Under the pieces are notes generated by a model. The model did not search any database and was not told the origin of the DNA. It worked only from the letters and a program-made list of their open reading frames with translations. From assembly GCA_001313365.1 (NCBI GenBank), contig BBFS01000011.1, positions 1-64,000 of the forward strand: a stretch of DNA of 64,000 nucleotides. The letters are read 5' to 3'. Below are positions 28,461-38,480 of the stretch, piece after piece. Source of the stretch: Paenarthrobacter nitroguajacolicus JCM 14115. Its GTDB lineage: Bacteria; Actinomycetota; Actinomycetes; Actinomycetales; Micrococcaceae. Every line of letters starts with the position of its first letter. Within the stretch, counting starts at the first letter, position 1. A program made the position numbers and the translations under genes.

Positions 28461-31215
28461 CTACGGCAAAGACCCTATCGAGTCCATAACCACCGTTTGG
28501 AACGCTCCCCCCCGGCCGGTGCCGACGTATAGGAAGAGTGTCCCGTCGCCGGCCACGCCAACCACGGAAGGATTGCCCGCACCGGTAAAGGCATTACCCA
28601 AGGCAGCGAAGGAAGTGAACATGTTCCATCCAGCCCCCATGGCCACCCGGGCCAGGAAGCCTCCGTTGCCATTGCCCGGATAAAGCCAGAGCGAGCCATC
28701 GGTTCCACGGGCCATGATGTCTTCGCGGCCATCCCCCGTTGAAGTCGCCGCCCTGCATCACTGAATTGAAGATGTTCCAACCCGTGCCGACCTGACGCCA
28801 CGGCTGGAAACCTCCAACGCCATTACCTGGGTAGAGCCACAGGCTTCCATCGGCAGCCCGGGCCACAAGGTCCGCTTTGCCGTCACCGGAAAAATCACCC
28901 GGTGCGAGCATCTGCGTGAACCCTTGCCACCCCCGTTCCGATTTGCTGGCGGGCCAGGAACTGCCCGCGACCATCCGTCGGATACAGCCACAACACCCCC
29001 GTCGGAAGTCCGCGCCACAAGATCCGGGTGGCCATCGCCGTCGAAATCCCCCTGCGGTGAGGACCGCATTAAACGCACCCCAGCCCGACCCCACCTGGAC
29101 CCGCGGCAGGAAAGCGCCGGAACCATTGCCTGGGTAAAGCCACAGGATGCCATCGGTGCCGCGCGCCAGAATGTCGGCGACAGCATCGCCGTCGAAGTCT
29201 CCCGCCTCCCACACCTGGCTGAACTGGTTCCATCCGGCCCCCCCAATGGCCAGGCGTTCGGCAAAACCTGAGCCGCTGCCCGGGTAGAGGCGCATGGTTC
29301 CCGCCGATGTAACCGTCAGGACGTCGGAGCGCGTGTCACCCGTGAAGTCTTGCCCGCCACGATGTCGCCCACGGCATTCCAGCCACTTCCGACGGCGATG
29401 CGCGGCACGAAACCACCCCCCCAACCATTGCCGGGGTACAGGTAGAGAGTGCCGTCGCTGGCCCTTGCGAGCAGTCCCGCTCCGGCACCGCCGAAGGAGC
29501 CGTCGGAAGTAATGCTGGTGAAGCCGTTCCAGCCCGAGCCGACCTGCGACCATGCACGGAAACCCCCCCCTGACCGTCGCTTGGGTAGAGCCAGAGCGTG
29601 CCATCCGGCTTGGTTGCCATGACATCGGGCCGGGCGTCGCCGTCGAAATCCCCCATACCAATGAGGTTCGAGAAGCCCTGCCAACCGGATCCGACCTGCC
29701 GTTTCGCCAGGAAACCGCCATTTCCGTCACCCGGATACAGCCAGAGGACACCGTCGCTGGTTCGCGCCAGGATGTCGCCCCCCCGCCGATCGCCGTTGAA
29801 GTCCGCGATGCCGGTGATGGCGTCAAAGATGTTCCACCCCGAGCCGATCTTTCGGGGATTATCAAGCCTGTTGCCGGGCAGGCCGGCGTAGAGCATCAGG
29901 GAGCCGTCAGCCTCGCGGGAGAGGACATCGGCGAGCCTGTCGCCGTCGAAGTCTCCGGCCGAGAATCGGATCTTCGCCGTGAGCTTGGGATCGGCAAAGA
30001 TAGTGACCGACGCCGACGTGGTGGACACCGAATTGATGGTCACCTGAGTGCCGGTATAGGTGGTGAAAGTGCTGCCCGCCTGCCATGCGTGGTTGCTGGC
30101 GTACCAGGCTTCCGGGAACGGCTTGGTGGACGGCATGAGGATCAGGGACGAAGCGATGGTGGCTCCGCCGCGCTGGACGATCTTAACACCCCTGTTTCCG
30201 GCCGGCTTCCCGAGTCGTCAAGGTAACTGTCATAGCCTGCGGCCTGCCGCAACTCCAGGTAATAGACCTCTTTGCTGATGGGATCGGTGAACTTGATGGC
30301 ACGCTGTGCTTCGGTCCCGCCCCACGGTTTGAGCGTGTAGGTCTTGGCTCCCGTTGCCACGCCAACATCACGGATTTCATCACCACGGCCAAATCCTGCG
30401 TAGTCCCACAGCGAGCTGCTGACCACGGGTGATTCAAATTGGGCTGCGCCCATGATGTCCGTGGTGTCGCCGTACTCCCGGATGTAGCAGGAAGGATCCG
30501 TGAACCGTCCGCTACCGTCAACTCCGACGTCGGACGCGCCACTGCCGCACTGCAACGCGTCCGCATGCATGAGGCCGATGACGTGCCCGAACTCGTGGCT
30601 CATCACGTTGTTCGTGAACCCGCTGATCTGCGGCAGGAGGACGCGGCCACTGTAGCTTCCACTGCTGTATCCGGCTCCGAGGGCGTTTCCGGACAGAGTG
30701 GAGGTAGGAATGAAAATTACCAGCGCCGTATACGGACTGGCCGACCAATTCAGTTCGCTGGTGATGATGGAAATGATGGTGCTGTAGCTATCCGTGGACT
30801 TCGCCTTGGATTGGTGGCCGGCAACTTGGTGTTCACCGTCAGGGACAGCTTGTTGGCTGTCATCGCTTTCCAGTAGTTGCTGGACGCGGCAACAGCCTGT
30901 TCAGCGCCCGCCATGGACACCGTATTGGTGTTGTCCGCCAGCTTCGCAGTGACCAGCCGAACCCGGATGTCGCCGCTGGGTCCCGCCGCTGCCGGACCGG
31001 CGTCGGGCGACGTGTTGAACGGCGTGGCGAGCTCGGGGGGGGAACCTCGAACGTATGCTCCGAGTGCGGGGGGGTTCCCTCCACGAACTGGACATTTGGG
31101 TTGTCAGGCCCGGGCAACGGCACCGCAGTCGCGGGGGGGTTTGTACAAAAAACAGGCCGGTAGCAAACACCACCAAGCCTGTAGACAACGCGATTGTTCG
31201 CCGTAGCGCACCCAT
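28461..31215 (-). CDS. Secreted zinc metalloprotease with about ten FG-GAP/VCBS-type repeats
   Basis: About 910 residues. The signal peptide begins MGALRRTIALSTGLVVFATG. The catalytic segment MSHEFGHVIGLMHADAL carries HEFGHxxGxxH, the metzincin zinc site, followed by TDIMG, a candidate Met-turn. C-terminal to it are about ten repeats of some 48 residues with consensus GDFDGDgxxDilaRxxDG then LWLYPGnGxGGF and GSGWN. These form a beta-propeller or VCBS-like array of the integrin-alpha type, binding Ca through DxDGDxxxD loops. Many inflated tracts break it (for example 31032-31038, 29567-29573, 29407-29413, 29239-29244). It lies just upstream of the SLH protein gene, 99 nt apart, and may share its transcript. 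Confidence 0.82.
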
Positions 31216-31448
31216 TCGATCTCCCCCCCGGGGACGGAGCCTGTGGTTGCTGTGAGACTCAACAACCGAGATCAGGCTACAACCGGGTAGGCGGCGATCC
31301 CGGCAGGCGGGGGGGCTGGCCACGTGGAAACCCAACCATCCCGGAATGCTAACGGGACCCTAACCAGGCCGAAATACCGTGGCAACATTGCCGCGCCACA
31401 CTGGAATAGCCGGCAAGTGCAGGCACCAGCTCCAGCCAGGAGGAAACC

Positions 31449-31685
31449 ATGCTGAAGGAAGCCACCACTCACACAACACGCATACGTGCTATCAGCCAGC
31501 TCCACCGCGGAGACGAGATCGAAGCCCGCCTGTCCGTAGGGCCCGCTTACGACGACGTAGTGATCCGCCGCGGACGCGTCCAGGAAACGGCGCCGGGAAT
31601 CGGCGTTGTGTGGATCATGGACCACGCCTCCGGGATGCGGAAAGCCATCAACACTGACGAATGCAGCGTTTGGCGCGTCGCCTGA
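31449..31685 (+). CDS. Conserved small hypothetical protein
   Basis: 78 residues in one intact frame, from ATG 31449 after a strong aggagg site. The sequence runs HTTRIRAISQLHRGDEIEAR, DVVIRRGRVQETAPGIGVVW and IMDHASGMRKAINTDECSVW. The alternating hydrophobic pattern suggests a small beta-barrel such as an SH3-like or KOW-like fold. No family is recognised. It stands alone between the metalloprotease and the convergent MoaD gene. Confidence 0.6.
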   Translation: MLKEATTHTTRIRAISQLHRGDEIEARLSVGPAYDDVVIRRGRVQETAPGIGVVWIMDHASGMRKAINTDECSVWRVA

Positions 31686-31713
31686 TCCGGCTTGACCCCC
31701 CCAAACCCCCCTC

Positions 31714-32009
31714 TCAGCCGCCGGCCACGGATTGGATGATCAAAACCTCCTGGCCAGCCGCAACCTCCGTATCAAGACCTTTCACACGCCGGATCTCATC
31801 ACCGTTCACGTAAATATTCACGTAGCGGCGCAGCGCCCCCCCGGTTTCATCACGCAAACGCCTGGCCAGTACTGGATAATCTCCGGTTACCGAGTCCAGC
31901 AACTGTCCAACGGTCACAGCCCCCCCGTCGCGGACGCAGTCAGATAGGACTGTCCGCCTACGAGGGGGGGCTGCAGGACGCCAGGCAGCAGGACCGTAAA
32001 GTCAGCCAC
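31714..32009 (-). CDS. MoaD/ThiS family ubiquitin-like sulfur carrier
   Basis: About 97 residues, GTG start (32007-32009), reading ADFTVLLPGVLQPLVGGQSY, then VTVGQLLDSVTGDYPVLARR, VNIYVNGDEIRRVKGLDTEV and AAGQEVLIIQSVAGG. The C-terminal Gly-Gly is the hallmark of MoaD/ThiS/SAMP proteins, which carry sulfur as a thiocarboxylate after activation by an E1-like enzyme. It begins 7 nt after the stop of the BNR-repeat gene, so the two form an operon. An E1 partner is not adjacent. Inflated runs at 31921-31926 and 31964-31970 break the frame. Confidence 0.8.
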
Positions 32010-32015
32010 GGCCGG

Positions 32016-33164
32016 CTACCCAGACACCGATGCGTTGGCTTTTGTTTCGGGTTCGGCAGATGCGCCCACCACGACGGCGGCACGCACGCAGAGCACGTCC
32101 GGCAAGTGCGACGCCACTTCAGTAAATGTTTCGCCTTCGTCAGCACTGGCATACACAGCGCCCCCGCGGGTTCCAAAGTACACGCCGGTAGGTTCAGCGG
32201 TGTCCACGAAAGCGGCGTCCCTGAGCACGGCGTTGTATTCGTGGTCCGGGAGGCCTGTGCGCAGTTCTTTCCACGTTCCGCCGGCATCGTCTGTGCGGTG
32301 GACGCTGAGCCTACTGTCCGGCGGGATGCGTTCGCCGTCCGCTTTCAAAGGGATCACCCACGCCGTGCCCTCGCGGCGCGGATGGGTCAGCATGACGAAC
32401 CCAAAATCCGCCGGCAGCCCGTCCGCGATTGAGTCCCAGTTCTCGCCGCCGTCGTCCGTGCGGTACACCCCCGTGGTGGTTCTGCGCGTACAAACGATTC
32501 TCGACGGCGGCATCCGCCGCGATCTTGTGAACGCACTGGCCGAACTCGGGGGGGTTGGGATCAGGCATGAAGTAGGCCGAAATTCCCTTGTTGCGGGGGG
32601 CTCCCAGGAGGCACCGCCGTCGAGCGATCTGTAAACGCCGCCCGTGCTCATGGCGATGTGGACCTTCTCGCCTGACGGATCAACCACAATGGAGTGCGCA
32701 GCCGCTCCTCCGTAACCGGCGCCCCACTCGCTGCGGTGGGGGGGATGGTCCCAGAGTCCGCGGTTCAGCTCAAAGTGTTCGCCGCCGTCGGTTGATTTCC
32801 ACACCGAAATAGGCTCACAACCCGCCCAGACCACGCCTGGTCGGGAGTCGCGTCGGGGGTATATCTGCCAGATGCGTTCCAGCGCGGCGTCTGTGCCGTC
32901 CGGAAATCTAATGGCGCCCTGCTCGGGCTCGGTCCACGTGGCGCCAAGGTCGTCGGAGTGGGCCACTGTGGGACCCCAGTGCTCGGATCGTACGCCAACC
33001 ATGATTCGTGTAGTGCCGTTCCGCGTGTCTATCCCGATGCTGGGTATCTCACTCATCAGGAAGTGCGGGCCGGAGAGGGACCATTCTTTGCGGTCCGGGC
33101 TGGTTGCCAGCCACAGGCCTTTCTTGGTCCCGATCGCGATGACGTAACTCTCTGCAGTAGCCAT
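32016..33164 (-). CDS. BNR/YCF48-type beta-propeller protein (exo-alpha-sialidase-like)
   Basis: About 375 residues. Start MATAESYVIAIGTKKGLWLA. Repeated Asp-box-like motifs S-x-D-x-G-x-x-W are visible: SDDLGATWTEPEQG, STDGGEHFELNRG, SLDGGASWEP, TDDGGENWDSIADG, TDDAGGTWKELRTG and SADEGETFTEVASH. These define a six-bladed propeller annotated as sialidase or photosynthesis-stability-factor-like. True sialidase active-site Arg triads are not evident, so a binding or scaffolding role is equally likely. Actinobacterial genomes often pair such a gene with a MoaD-like gene, as here. An alternative start ATG lies at 33171-33173. Confidence 0.75.
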   Translation of the reverse strand: MATAESYVIAIGTKKGLWLATSPDRKEWSLSGPHFLMSEIPSIGIDTRNGTTRIMVGVRSEHWGPTVAHSDDLGATWTEPEQGAIRFPDGTDAALERIWQIYPRRDSRPGVVWAGCEPISVWKSTDGGEHFELNRGLWDHPPHRSEWGAGYGGAAAHSIVVDPSGEKVHIAMSTGGVYRSLDGGASWEPPATREFRPTSCLIPTPPSSASAFTRSRRMPPSRIVCTRRTTTGVYRTDDGGENWDSIADGLPADFGFVMLTHPRREGTAWVIPLKADGERIPPDSRLSVHRTDDAGGTWKELRTGLPDHEYNAVLRDAAFVDTAEPTGVYFGTRGGAVYASADEGETFTEVASHLPDVLCVRAAVVVGASAEPETKANASVSG

Positions 33165-33482
33165 GGTCCCCATCGAACCATCAGGGCGTATGGGTGGCAA
33201 CGGTTTTTTGCTCCTATGTGGATAGCCCGGTTTCCGGACAAAACCCTCCTTACGGTTACAGTGCGGCCAACCTCCGAATCGTGACGCGAAAATCGAGAAA
33301 AACTTTTTCCCGTGATGTGGCGGCTGTTGTCCACTGATTGGAAAAAACGTGCTTGACTGTGGTTCGCGGTCAAGAGGCCGCAGCAACTTACTGGGGGGGG
33401 AAAACATGTTTTGCGAGGTCAAAGAGCCATGAGACCAACAAAAAGGAAATCCGCGGTGGTCGGCCGGTAGCGGGATCGAGCC

Positions 33483-34695
33483 ATGATTGCAGTCTCTATG
33501 CAAGAGGGAGCGGTAGTCCTGGACCCGTTCTCCGTAAGAATGGTCCTCGGGGGGGCCGTCATCCTGACCCTGATAGTTCTCTCCTGCGTCTCCTCCCGAC
33601 GTCTCCGGCCGCCGTTCACCTCTTGGTGGCGGGTTTCCCTGTGCCTTTTCTTTGCCGGAAATTGCGCCTTCCTGCTCAACGGAACCTCCTTGCTGGCGTG
33701 GGCCAGTCCGCCCGGCAAAGCGCTGGTTGTCGCCGGAGCTTTCAGCGTCTGGGCAGGAGCACGAAAACTTCGGGACCGTAAAGTCAGCGCTTGGCACTTG
33801 GCCCCGGCACCACTGATCACCTACGTTGCGTCGATAACGGACACAGCGGAATCCAGTATCTGGTCCGGTGGTTTGGTCTATCTGGGCCTGACGGCGGCAG
33901 GCTTGGCATGTCCGGGGGGGCAGAATTGTGGTTCGCGAAATCAACCCATTCCCGGGCGACCAAGTTCCTGGCCCTCACCGCAGCACTTACCTCCCTGTAC
34001 TATCTGGGCCGGGCAATCACGTTTGTGCTGGAAGGGCCCGACGGGAATTCGTTCCGGACCTACTTCGCTACGCGCCGGCGGCGTGGTGCACCTGATCCTC
34101 CTGGTGTCGCTGTCCTTCACCATGAACGCGCTCAGCAACAACCACCTGATCATAAAACTCAGGGAACGCGCCGAACGGGACCATCTCACCGGCCTGCTAA
34201 ACAGGGGGCGCCTTCCTTGGCCTGGCTGCCAAGGAACTGGCCGGTCCGGCTCCCAACGAGGAGGGGGGGCCTTGATCCTGGCGGACCTCGACTACTTTAA
34301 AGCCGTCAACGATGAACACGGACATGCGGCCGGGGGGGACGCCGCCTTGTGTGCCTTCGCCGAGGCCTGCACCGCTTCGGTTCGGTCAACCGACCTTGTT
34401 GGACGGTATGGCGGAGAAGAATTCATCCTGTTCCTGCCGGGAGCGACGCAACAGCGGCCGAAGCCATCGCCTCAGAGATCAGCCATCGCCTATCCGCAAT
34501 GGAAGATCCGGATGGTTTGCCGTTTCCCACAGTCAGCTATGGCGTCACGTCCACTGGTACTGAGCTCCCGACCTGGATTTCATGATCAAGGTGGCAGACG
34601 CCGCGCTATATAGCGCCAAGGCCCAGGGACGTAACAGAGTCGTGGGCGCAGACCCAGTGGAAATTTCGCTGCCCGAGTTTCACCAAGGGCCGTAG
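33483..34695 (+). CDS. Membrane-bound diguanylate cyclase (GGDEF)
   Basis: About 400 residues. Six or seven hydrophobic segments fill the first 220 residues (VLGGAVILTLIVLSCVSS, VSLCLFFAGNCAFLLNGTSL, AAGLGMSGAELWFA, LTAALTSLYYLGRAITFVLE, LILLVSLSFTMNAL). A GGDEF domain follows: ERDHLTGLLNRGAFLGLAA, LILADLDYFKAVNDEHGHAA and GRYGGEEFILFLPG. The GGEEF signature and the RxxD-less spacing suggest an active cyclase without the usual inhibitory site. It would make c-di-GMP from two GTP. G runs at 33914-33919, 34263-34268 and 34332-34337 and a loss near 34205 break the frame. Confidence 0.85.
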
Positions 34696-34801
34696 TGCAA
34701 GCGCTTGGTATCGCGTTGTGCGACGTTATGCCTAGGCTGTGGGTGGCAAGCGAGAGTTCCCACCCGTGGATGACTGAGAACAACGATGATGGAGATCAAC
34801 G

Positions 34802-35587
34802 ATGACTGAAGCAAACACCAACGCACGTGCACAACAGCTGAAAGCCCTGCACGAGGCACCGGAAATCCTGAGCGTGGTTAATGTGTGGGACGCCGTCAGT
34901 GCCCGCACTGTTGCAGAACTTCCTGAAACCAAGGCCATCGCCACTGCAGGGCATTCCATAGCTGCAGCCTTCGGCTATGCCGACGGAACGATGCCGTTGG
35001 ACGTCGCGCTGGATGGGGGGGTCAAGCGAATTGTCGACGCCGTGGACCTCCCGGTCACTGCCGACTTGGACGATGGGTACGAGAACCCTGCCGAGACCAT
35101 CCGCCGGGCGATTGGGATCGGCGTCGTTGGGGGCGAATGTTGAGGACCGCTTGCGGCCCTTCGACGAAGCCGTTGCCCGTGTGCAGGCCATCATTTCGGC
35201 CGCCGCGGACGAAGGCGTCGCCTTCCAGCTGAACGCACGCACTGACGCTATCGCCCGGGGTGGGGATCGTCCTATCAACGTCAGCATCGAGGACGCCATT
35301 GCCAGGGGGGGCCGCGCCTTCCTCGACGCCGGTGCTTCGCTGGTCTTCGTGCCCGGCGCCATGACCCGTGAGGTCATCGAGCCTCTGGTTGAAGGCCTCG
35401 GACACGGGAAGCTCTCCGTGATTGGCGCACCCGGCGCCTCCCGGCAGCAGAGCTTCAGAAACTTGGTGTGGCCCGTGTTTCCTATGGGCCCTTTACCCAG
35501 CGGGTGGCTCTGCGGGCACTTCGGGACCTGGCCACGGACCTCTATGGTTCGGGCGTGGTCCCTACTGACACGCCTGCGCTGAACTAA
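34802..35587 (+). CDS. Isocitrate lyase/PEP mutase family protein
   Basis: About 258 residues. Start MTEANTNARAQQLKALHEAP, then NVWDAVSARTVAELPETKAI, GHSIAAAFGYADGTMPLDVA, LPVTADLDDGYENPAETIRR (the metal-binding DLDDGY segment), VEDRLRPFDEAVARVQAI and RTDAIARGG. It lacks the KKCGH loop of true isocitrate lyases and resembles PEP mutase/oxaloacetate decarboxylase or 2-methylisocitrate lyase-like proteins; substrate unknown. C-terminal frame reads YGPFTQRVALRALRDLATD and ends GVVPTDTPALN. Breaks near 35015-35021, 35125 and 35445. Confidence 0.8.
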
Positions 35588-35597
35588 CTGACGCCTG

Positions 35598-35625
35598 CCT
35601 GTCCCGCCTTTCGTGGCGGGACAGG
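35598..35625. terminator. Bidirectional hairpin terminator
   Basis: Perfect 10-bp arms cctgtcccgc and gcgggacagg around ctttcgtg, between the convergent ICL-family stop (35587) and LysR end (about 35628). Confidence 0.75.
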
Positions 35626-35627
35626 TC

Positions 35628-36555
35628 AGGACTGAACGGGTGTCGAACGCGGCCGCCGATTCCCGAAGCAGTCGGGCCACCGTGTCCAAGGGCAGGCTGG
35701 CGGCCTTTCTCCGGTCGAACCTCCGCAAGGCGATGTGCCGGGTCCCCCAGGCCGGGAACATCCAGGATATCCACTTGGTCATGGACAACTCCCGTCAGCG
35801 CCAGGGTGGGCACAATCGCAACCCCCCCTCACCAGCAGCGACGAGCGCCAGCGCGGTAAGTGTGTCGTGATACTGATGAACAGTCTCAATCCGGGCACCC
35901 GTCGAGTGACGGAGGCGCCCAAGTACTGCAGTGTTGGCCGCTGATGGCTCGACTCCCAGCCACGGCAAGTGCAACCGGCTCAGGTCAATGTTGTCCGTTC
36001 CCAGCAAGGTTCCTGCGGGCACCACGAGCTTCCACGGCTCGTCAAGCAGGGGTTCCTGGACCATTCCGGCCGCCATCGGACGCTGCTCTGCCGCCGTCGA
36101 ATCCTGTTCGATCACCACTGCATCGAGCTGTCGCTGCCGGAGCAGCCGCATCAGAGCCGGAAAGCCGTCCTCAACGATCTGAATCTGCAACTGGGGGGGT
36201 ATTGGCTGCGCCATTCGGGAAGTCGCGGGATCACCACGGTGCGCATGAAGCTGGTGAATCCGCCAACCCGCACCACCCCCGCAATATTGACTTCGCTTTG
36301 CATCCGGGCCCGGGCCACGTTGAGTGCCCGTTCTATCTCTTCCCCTGCCTCCGCCATGGCCAAACCTGCAGGTGTAAGCACTGAACCTTTGGGGGGGGTG
36401 CGGAGGAGTAGCGCCTGCCCTGCCTCGTTCTCGAGTTTGCTCAGCTGCTGCGACACTGCGGACGCCGTAATCCGCAATTCATCAGCTGCCGCAAGGACGC
36501 CTCCAGTGCGCGCGACCGCAAGAAGCACGAGCAACCGGCGCGGATCCATCTCCAT
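35628..36555 (-). CDS. LysR family transcriptional regulator
   Basis: About 305 residues. Start MEMDPRRLLVLLAVARTGGV, then the wHTH helix AAADELRITASAVSQQLSKL and LLRTPKGSVLTPAGLAMAEA. The effector domain includes ARARMQSEVNIAGVVRVGGF, LQIQIVEDGFPALMRLLRQR, LLDEPWKLVVPAGTLLG and ALVAAGEGVAIVPTLALTG. The C-terminal frame is disturbed near 35640-35750, so the exact stop is uncertain (35628-35640); it should end before the hairpin at 35598-35625. The divergent neighbour at 36737 is a possible target. Confidence 0.8.
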
Positions 36556-36736
36556 GTTAAGTACTCCTAAACACCGGCTTCAGAATATTGCAATTGAACT
36601 AAATGGCTTCCTCACTCAATATTGACTCAAAAGCACGATTCAGTCGCCCAATACCGACTACCGAATCAAGCCCCCATCCCGGATCGAACGCCGCCCGTCG
36701 GCTTCATTTGGATGCCCAAATCCTGAAAGGACTCCC

Positions 36737-37080
36737 ATGGAACTGCTGTTCGAAATTGCCGGTTGGGCCGGCGCAGTGGCGATGCTCGGCGGCTACATGG
36801 CGGTGTCCATGGGCTGGTTGCAGGCGGGCAGCACCTTCCAGACCGTAAATCTTTTCGGTTCGTGCGCTTTATCGTCAATGGCACGCTCCACGGAGCCTGG
36901 CCCTCCGTGGTAACCAACGTGGCTTGGTTCTTGATTTCGGCGGTGGCGCTTCTCCGCATGAGGGCCAAGGATCGGCCTGCGCGGGCGGCGGCCCAAATTC
37001 AAGAGAGCCCCTCGCTTGGTCCGGACACTGCCGCCCAGGTCATCGTCACGGCCGCTCGGCCTGCCGCCAGCTGCGCATAG
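36737..37080 (+). CDS. CBU_0592-like small membrane protein
   Basis: About 114 residues. Start MELLFEIAGWAGAVAMLGGY, then MAVSMGWLQAGSTFQTVNLF, GSCALIVNGTLHGAWPSVVT, NVAWFLISAVALLRMR. The arrangement W-x-G-A plus xxLGxY, then a short charged loop and a second pair of helices ending N-x-x-W, matches the CBU_0592 family of three-helix membrane proteins of unknown role. A hydrophilic tail AQIQESPSLGPDTAAQ follows. The frame breaks near 36870. GAAAGG precedes the ATG. Confidence 0.6.
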
Positions 37081-37121
37081 CGGGTTCGCAGGGAACGGCC
37101 GCCCCGCTGGTACAGGCTCCG

Positions 37122-37322
37122 TCAGTCCACGAATTCCGACTGGGTCTCGATGAAGTCCCAATCCGCAACGGTCAACACACCACTGACCTTGTCCGGATGA
37201 GGCCCGCCGGCCTCGGCAATGTGCTGCAGCACCTGCAGCGGCAGTTCTTCGGCGCGCAGGTTTTCGCGCAGCCATTCCTTGCTGTCCAAGTGCAGATCGA
37301 GCCACCACATGTAGATTTCCAT
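37122..37322 (-). CDS. Small hypothetical protein
   Basis: 66 residues in an intact frame: MEIYMWWLDLHLDSKEWLRE, ELPLQVLQHIAEAGGPHPDK and LTVADWDFIETQSEFVD. It is acidic, with two short helices predicted by pattern. No family is recognised. It faces the convergent CBU_0592-like gene. The coding character (codon pattern, Trp-rich start) looks real, but the call rests on one ORF only. Confidence 0.5.
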   Translation of the reverse strand: MEIYMWWLDLHLDSKEWLRENLRAEELPLQVLQHIAEAGGPHPDKVSGVLTVADWDFIETQSEFVD

Positions 37323-37453
37323 CGCGGACCGCCTTCCTTCGGATGAGCCGTGGACCCGAATTAACCGTAGGCCCCCCCGTCAGGAACGTCTACAAGGGTG
37401 CGTGCGAGCCCAAGTAGCTGTTCAAGCACGCGCCGCAGCGCAACAATAAGGGT

Positions 37454-37965
37454 ATGGCTGCGGAAGGTTTCAGCGGACGGATCCCCCCCTTGGTGGTCGG
37501 AGTGCTGCCGGATCAGCATGTGGAGGTCCTCCAAACTGCCAGGACCCTCGCCGAGCAAATGGGCGTGCCGCTGGTTTGCGCTTATGTGGATGAGGCCAGC
37601 TACCTGGTGGAGTGGGACCCCCCCTCGCGCGAGACACACCGGATGTCGCTGCATCCCGAAAAGGATGACGAGGACGTCGCGGCCGTCCGTGGTGATCTGG
37701 GAAAGGCCATCGCGGAGGCTATGGACGGCGGCACGGCGGATTGGACTTTGCGCTTGCTCGCCGGGGATCCTGCCCGTGCCCTGGGCCGCTTGGCCTCGGA
37801 TATTGATGCGTCGATGATCATCGTAGGGACCCTGAACCTGGATTGGGGCACCGGATTTCCGAAGCCCTGAATGGCTCGGTGGCAGCCTGGCTGAGTCATC
37901 ACCAACGGCGGCCGGTGCTGATTGTGCCGCAAAAGAAGAGGCATGAAGCTGCCCATAAAAACTAA
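37454..37965 (+). CDS. Universal stress protein (UspA family)
   Basis: About 170 residues. LVVGVLPDQHVEVLQTARTL and AEQMGVPLVCAYVDEASYLV form the N-terminal beta-alpha unit. DWTLRLLAGDPARALGRLAS precedes DASMIIVGT, and the nucleotide-binding tail G-2x-G-9x-G(S) appears as ISEALNGSVAAWLSHHQRRP then VLIVPQ. The frame breaks near 37835 and the C terminus reads KKRHEAAHKN. A terminator-like hairpin lies about 95 nt downstream. Confidence 0.75.
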
Positions 37966-38059
37966 AGCGAAAGTACTTATTCGAGGTGGTGGCGAAGGCG
38001 TCGCACGGCACGTAGAGTAATTACTGCAGGACGGCGAGAGCCCCCCCTGCTCAAAGACC

Positions 38060-38110
38060 GCTCCGGAGTGCGTATCCCCCCCCAATAACGCACTCCGGAG
38101 CTCTTTGTTT
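38060..38110. terminator. Intrinsic terminator, perfect 14-bp stem with T-rich tail
   Basis: Arms gctccggagtgcgt (38060-38073) and acgcactccggagc (38088-38101) are followed by tctttgttt. It is probably the end of the USP transcript. No gene lies between here and 38481. Confidence 0.7.
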
Positions 38111-38206
38111 AAACGACGGATTACACCGCGTGCGGCCACCACCTTCTTTCACGCAAAAACGCCCCCCCGACACACCCTTTTGTAGGCGCGTCGAGGCCGT
38201 TCTCAT

Positions 38207-38400
38207 TTCAAAGTGGGTGGTGACGGTTCGGCTCTTCACGTGGCTGGCGATGATGGGAAGCCGGTAGGGGGGGACAGCTTCACGCGAACGGTCTCTCACG
38301 TCCCCCCCGCTGACGTACGACGGCGGCACTCACCTTGTGTGCCGCCGTCGAGCTTGGTGGGTGGTTGGCCTGGCTGCGTGCCGCCACCACCCACTTTGAT
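38207..38400. repeat. Nested palindromic element with TTCAAAGTGGGTGGTG arms
   Basis: Outer arms ttcaaagtgggtggtg (38207-38222) and caccacccactttga (38385-38399) are inverted. Inside is a perfect 12-bp hairpin, cgacggcggcac (38318-38329) with gtgccgccgtcg (38339-38350). A damaged third arm, ttcaaagttggtggtgg, lies at 38456-38472. Together these fill the 515-nt gap 37966-38480, which holds no gene I can support. A related element is at 39156-39240. Confidence 0.65.
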
Positions 38401-38480
38401 TTCCCAAGCGAGGCAACACGCCGCGTTCCCGGGCGTGTCCAGGTCTCCCCCGGGTTCAAAGTTGGTGGTGGAGGCACACC

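Noticed and set aside
32016..33164. True sialidase
   Set aside because: Asp boxes are present but the catalytic Arg triad and Tyr/Glu pair are not evident, so only a propeller fold is claimed.
34796..35788. Minus-strand frame continuing the LysR gene through the ICL-family gene
   Set aside because: It results from the LysR stop being lost in a frame slip; the plus-strand ICL-family gene and the hairpin at 35598 mark the true boundary.
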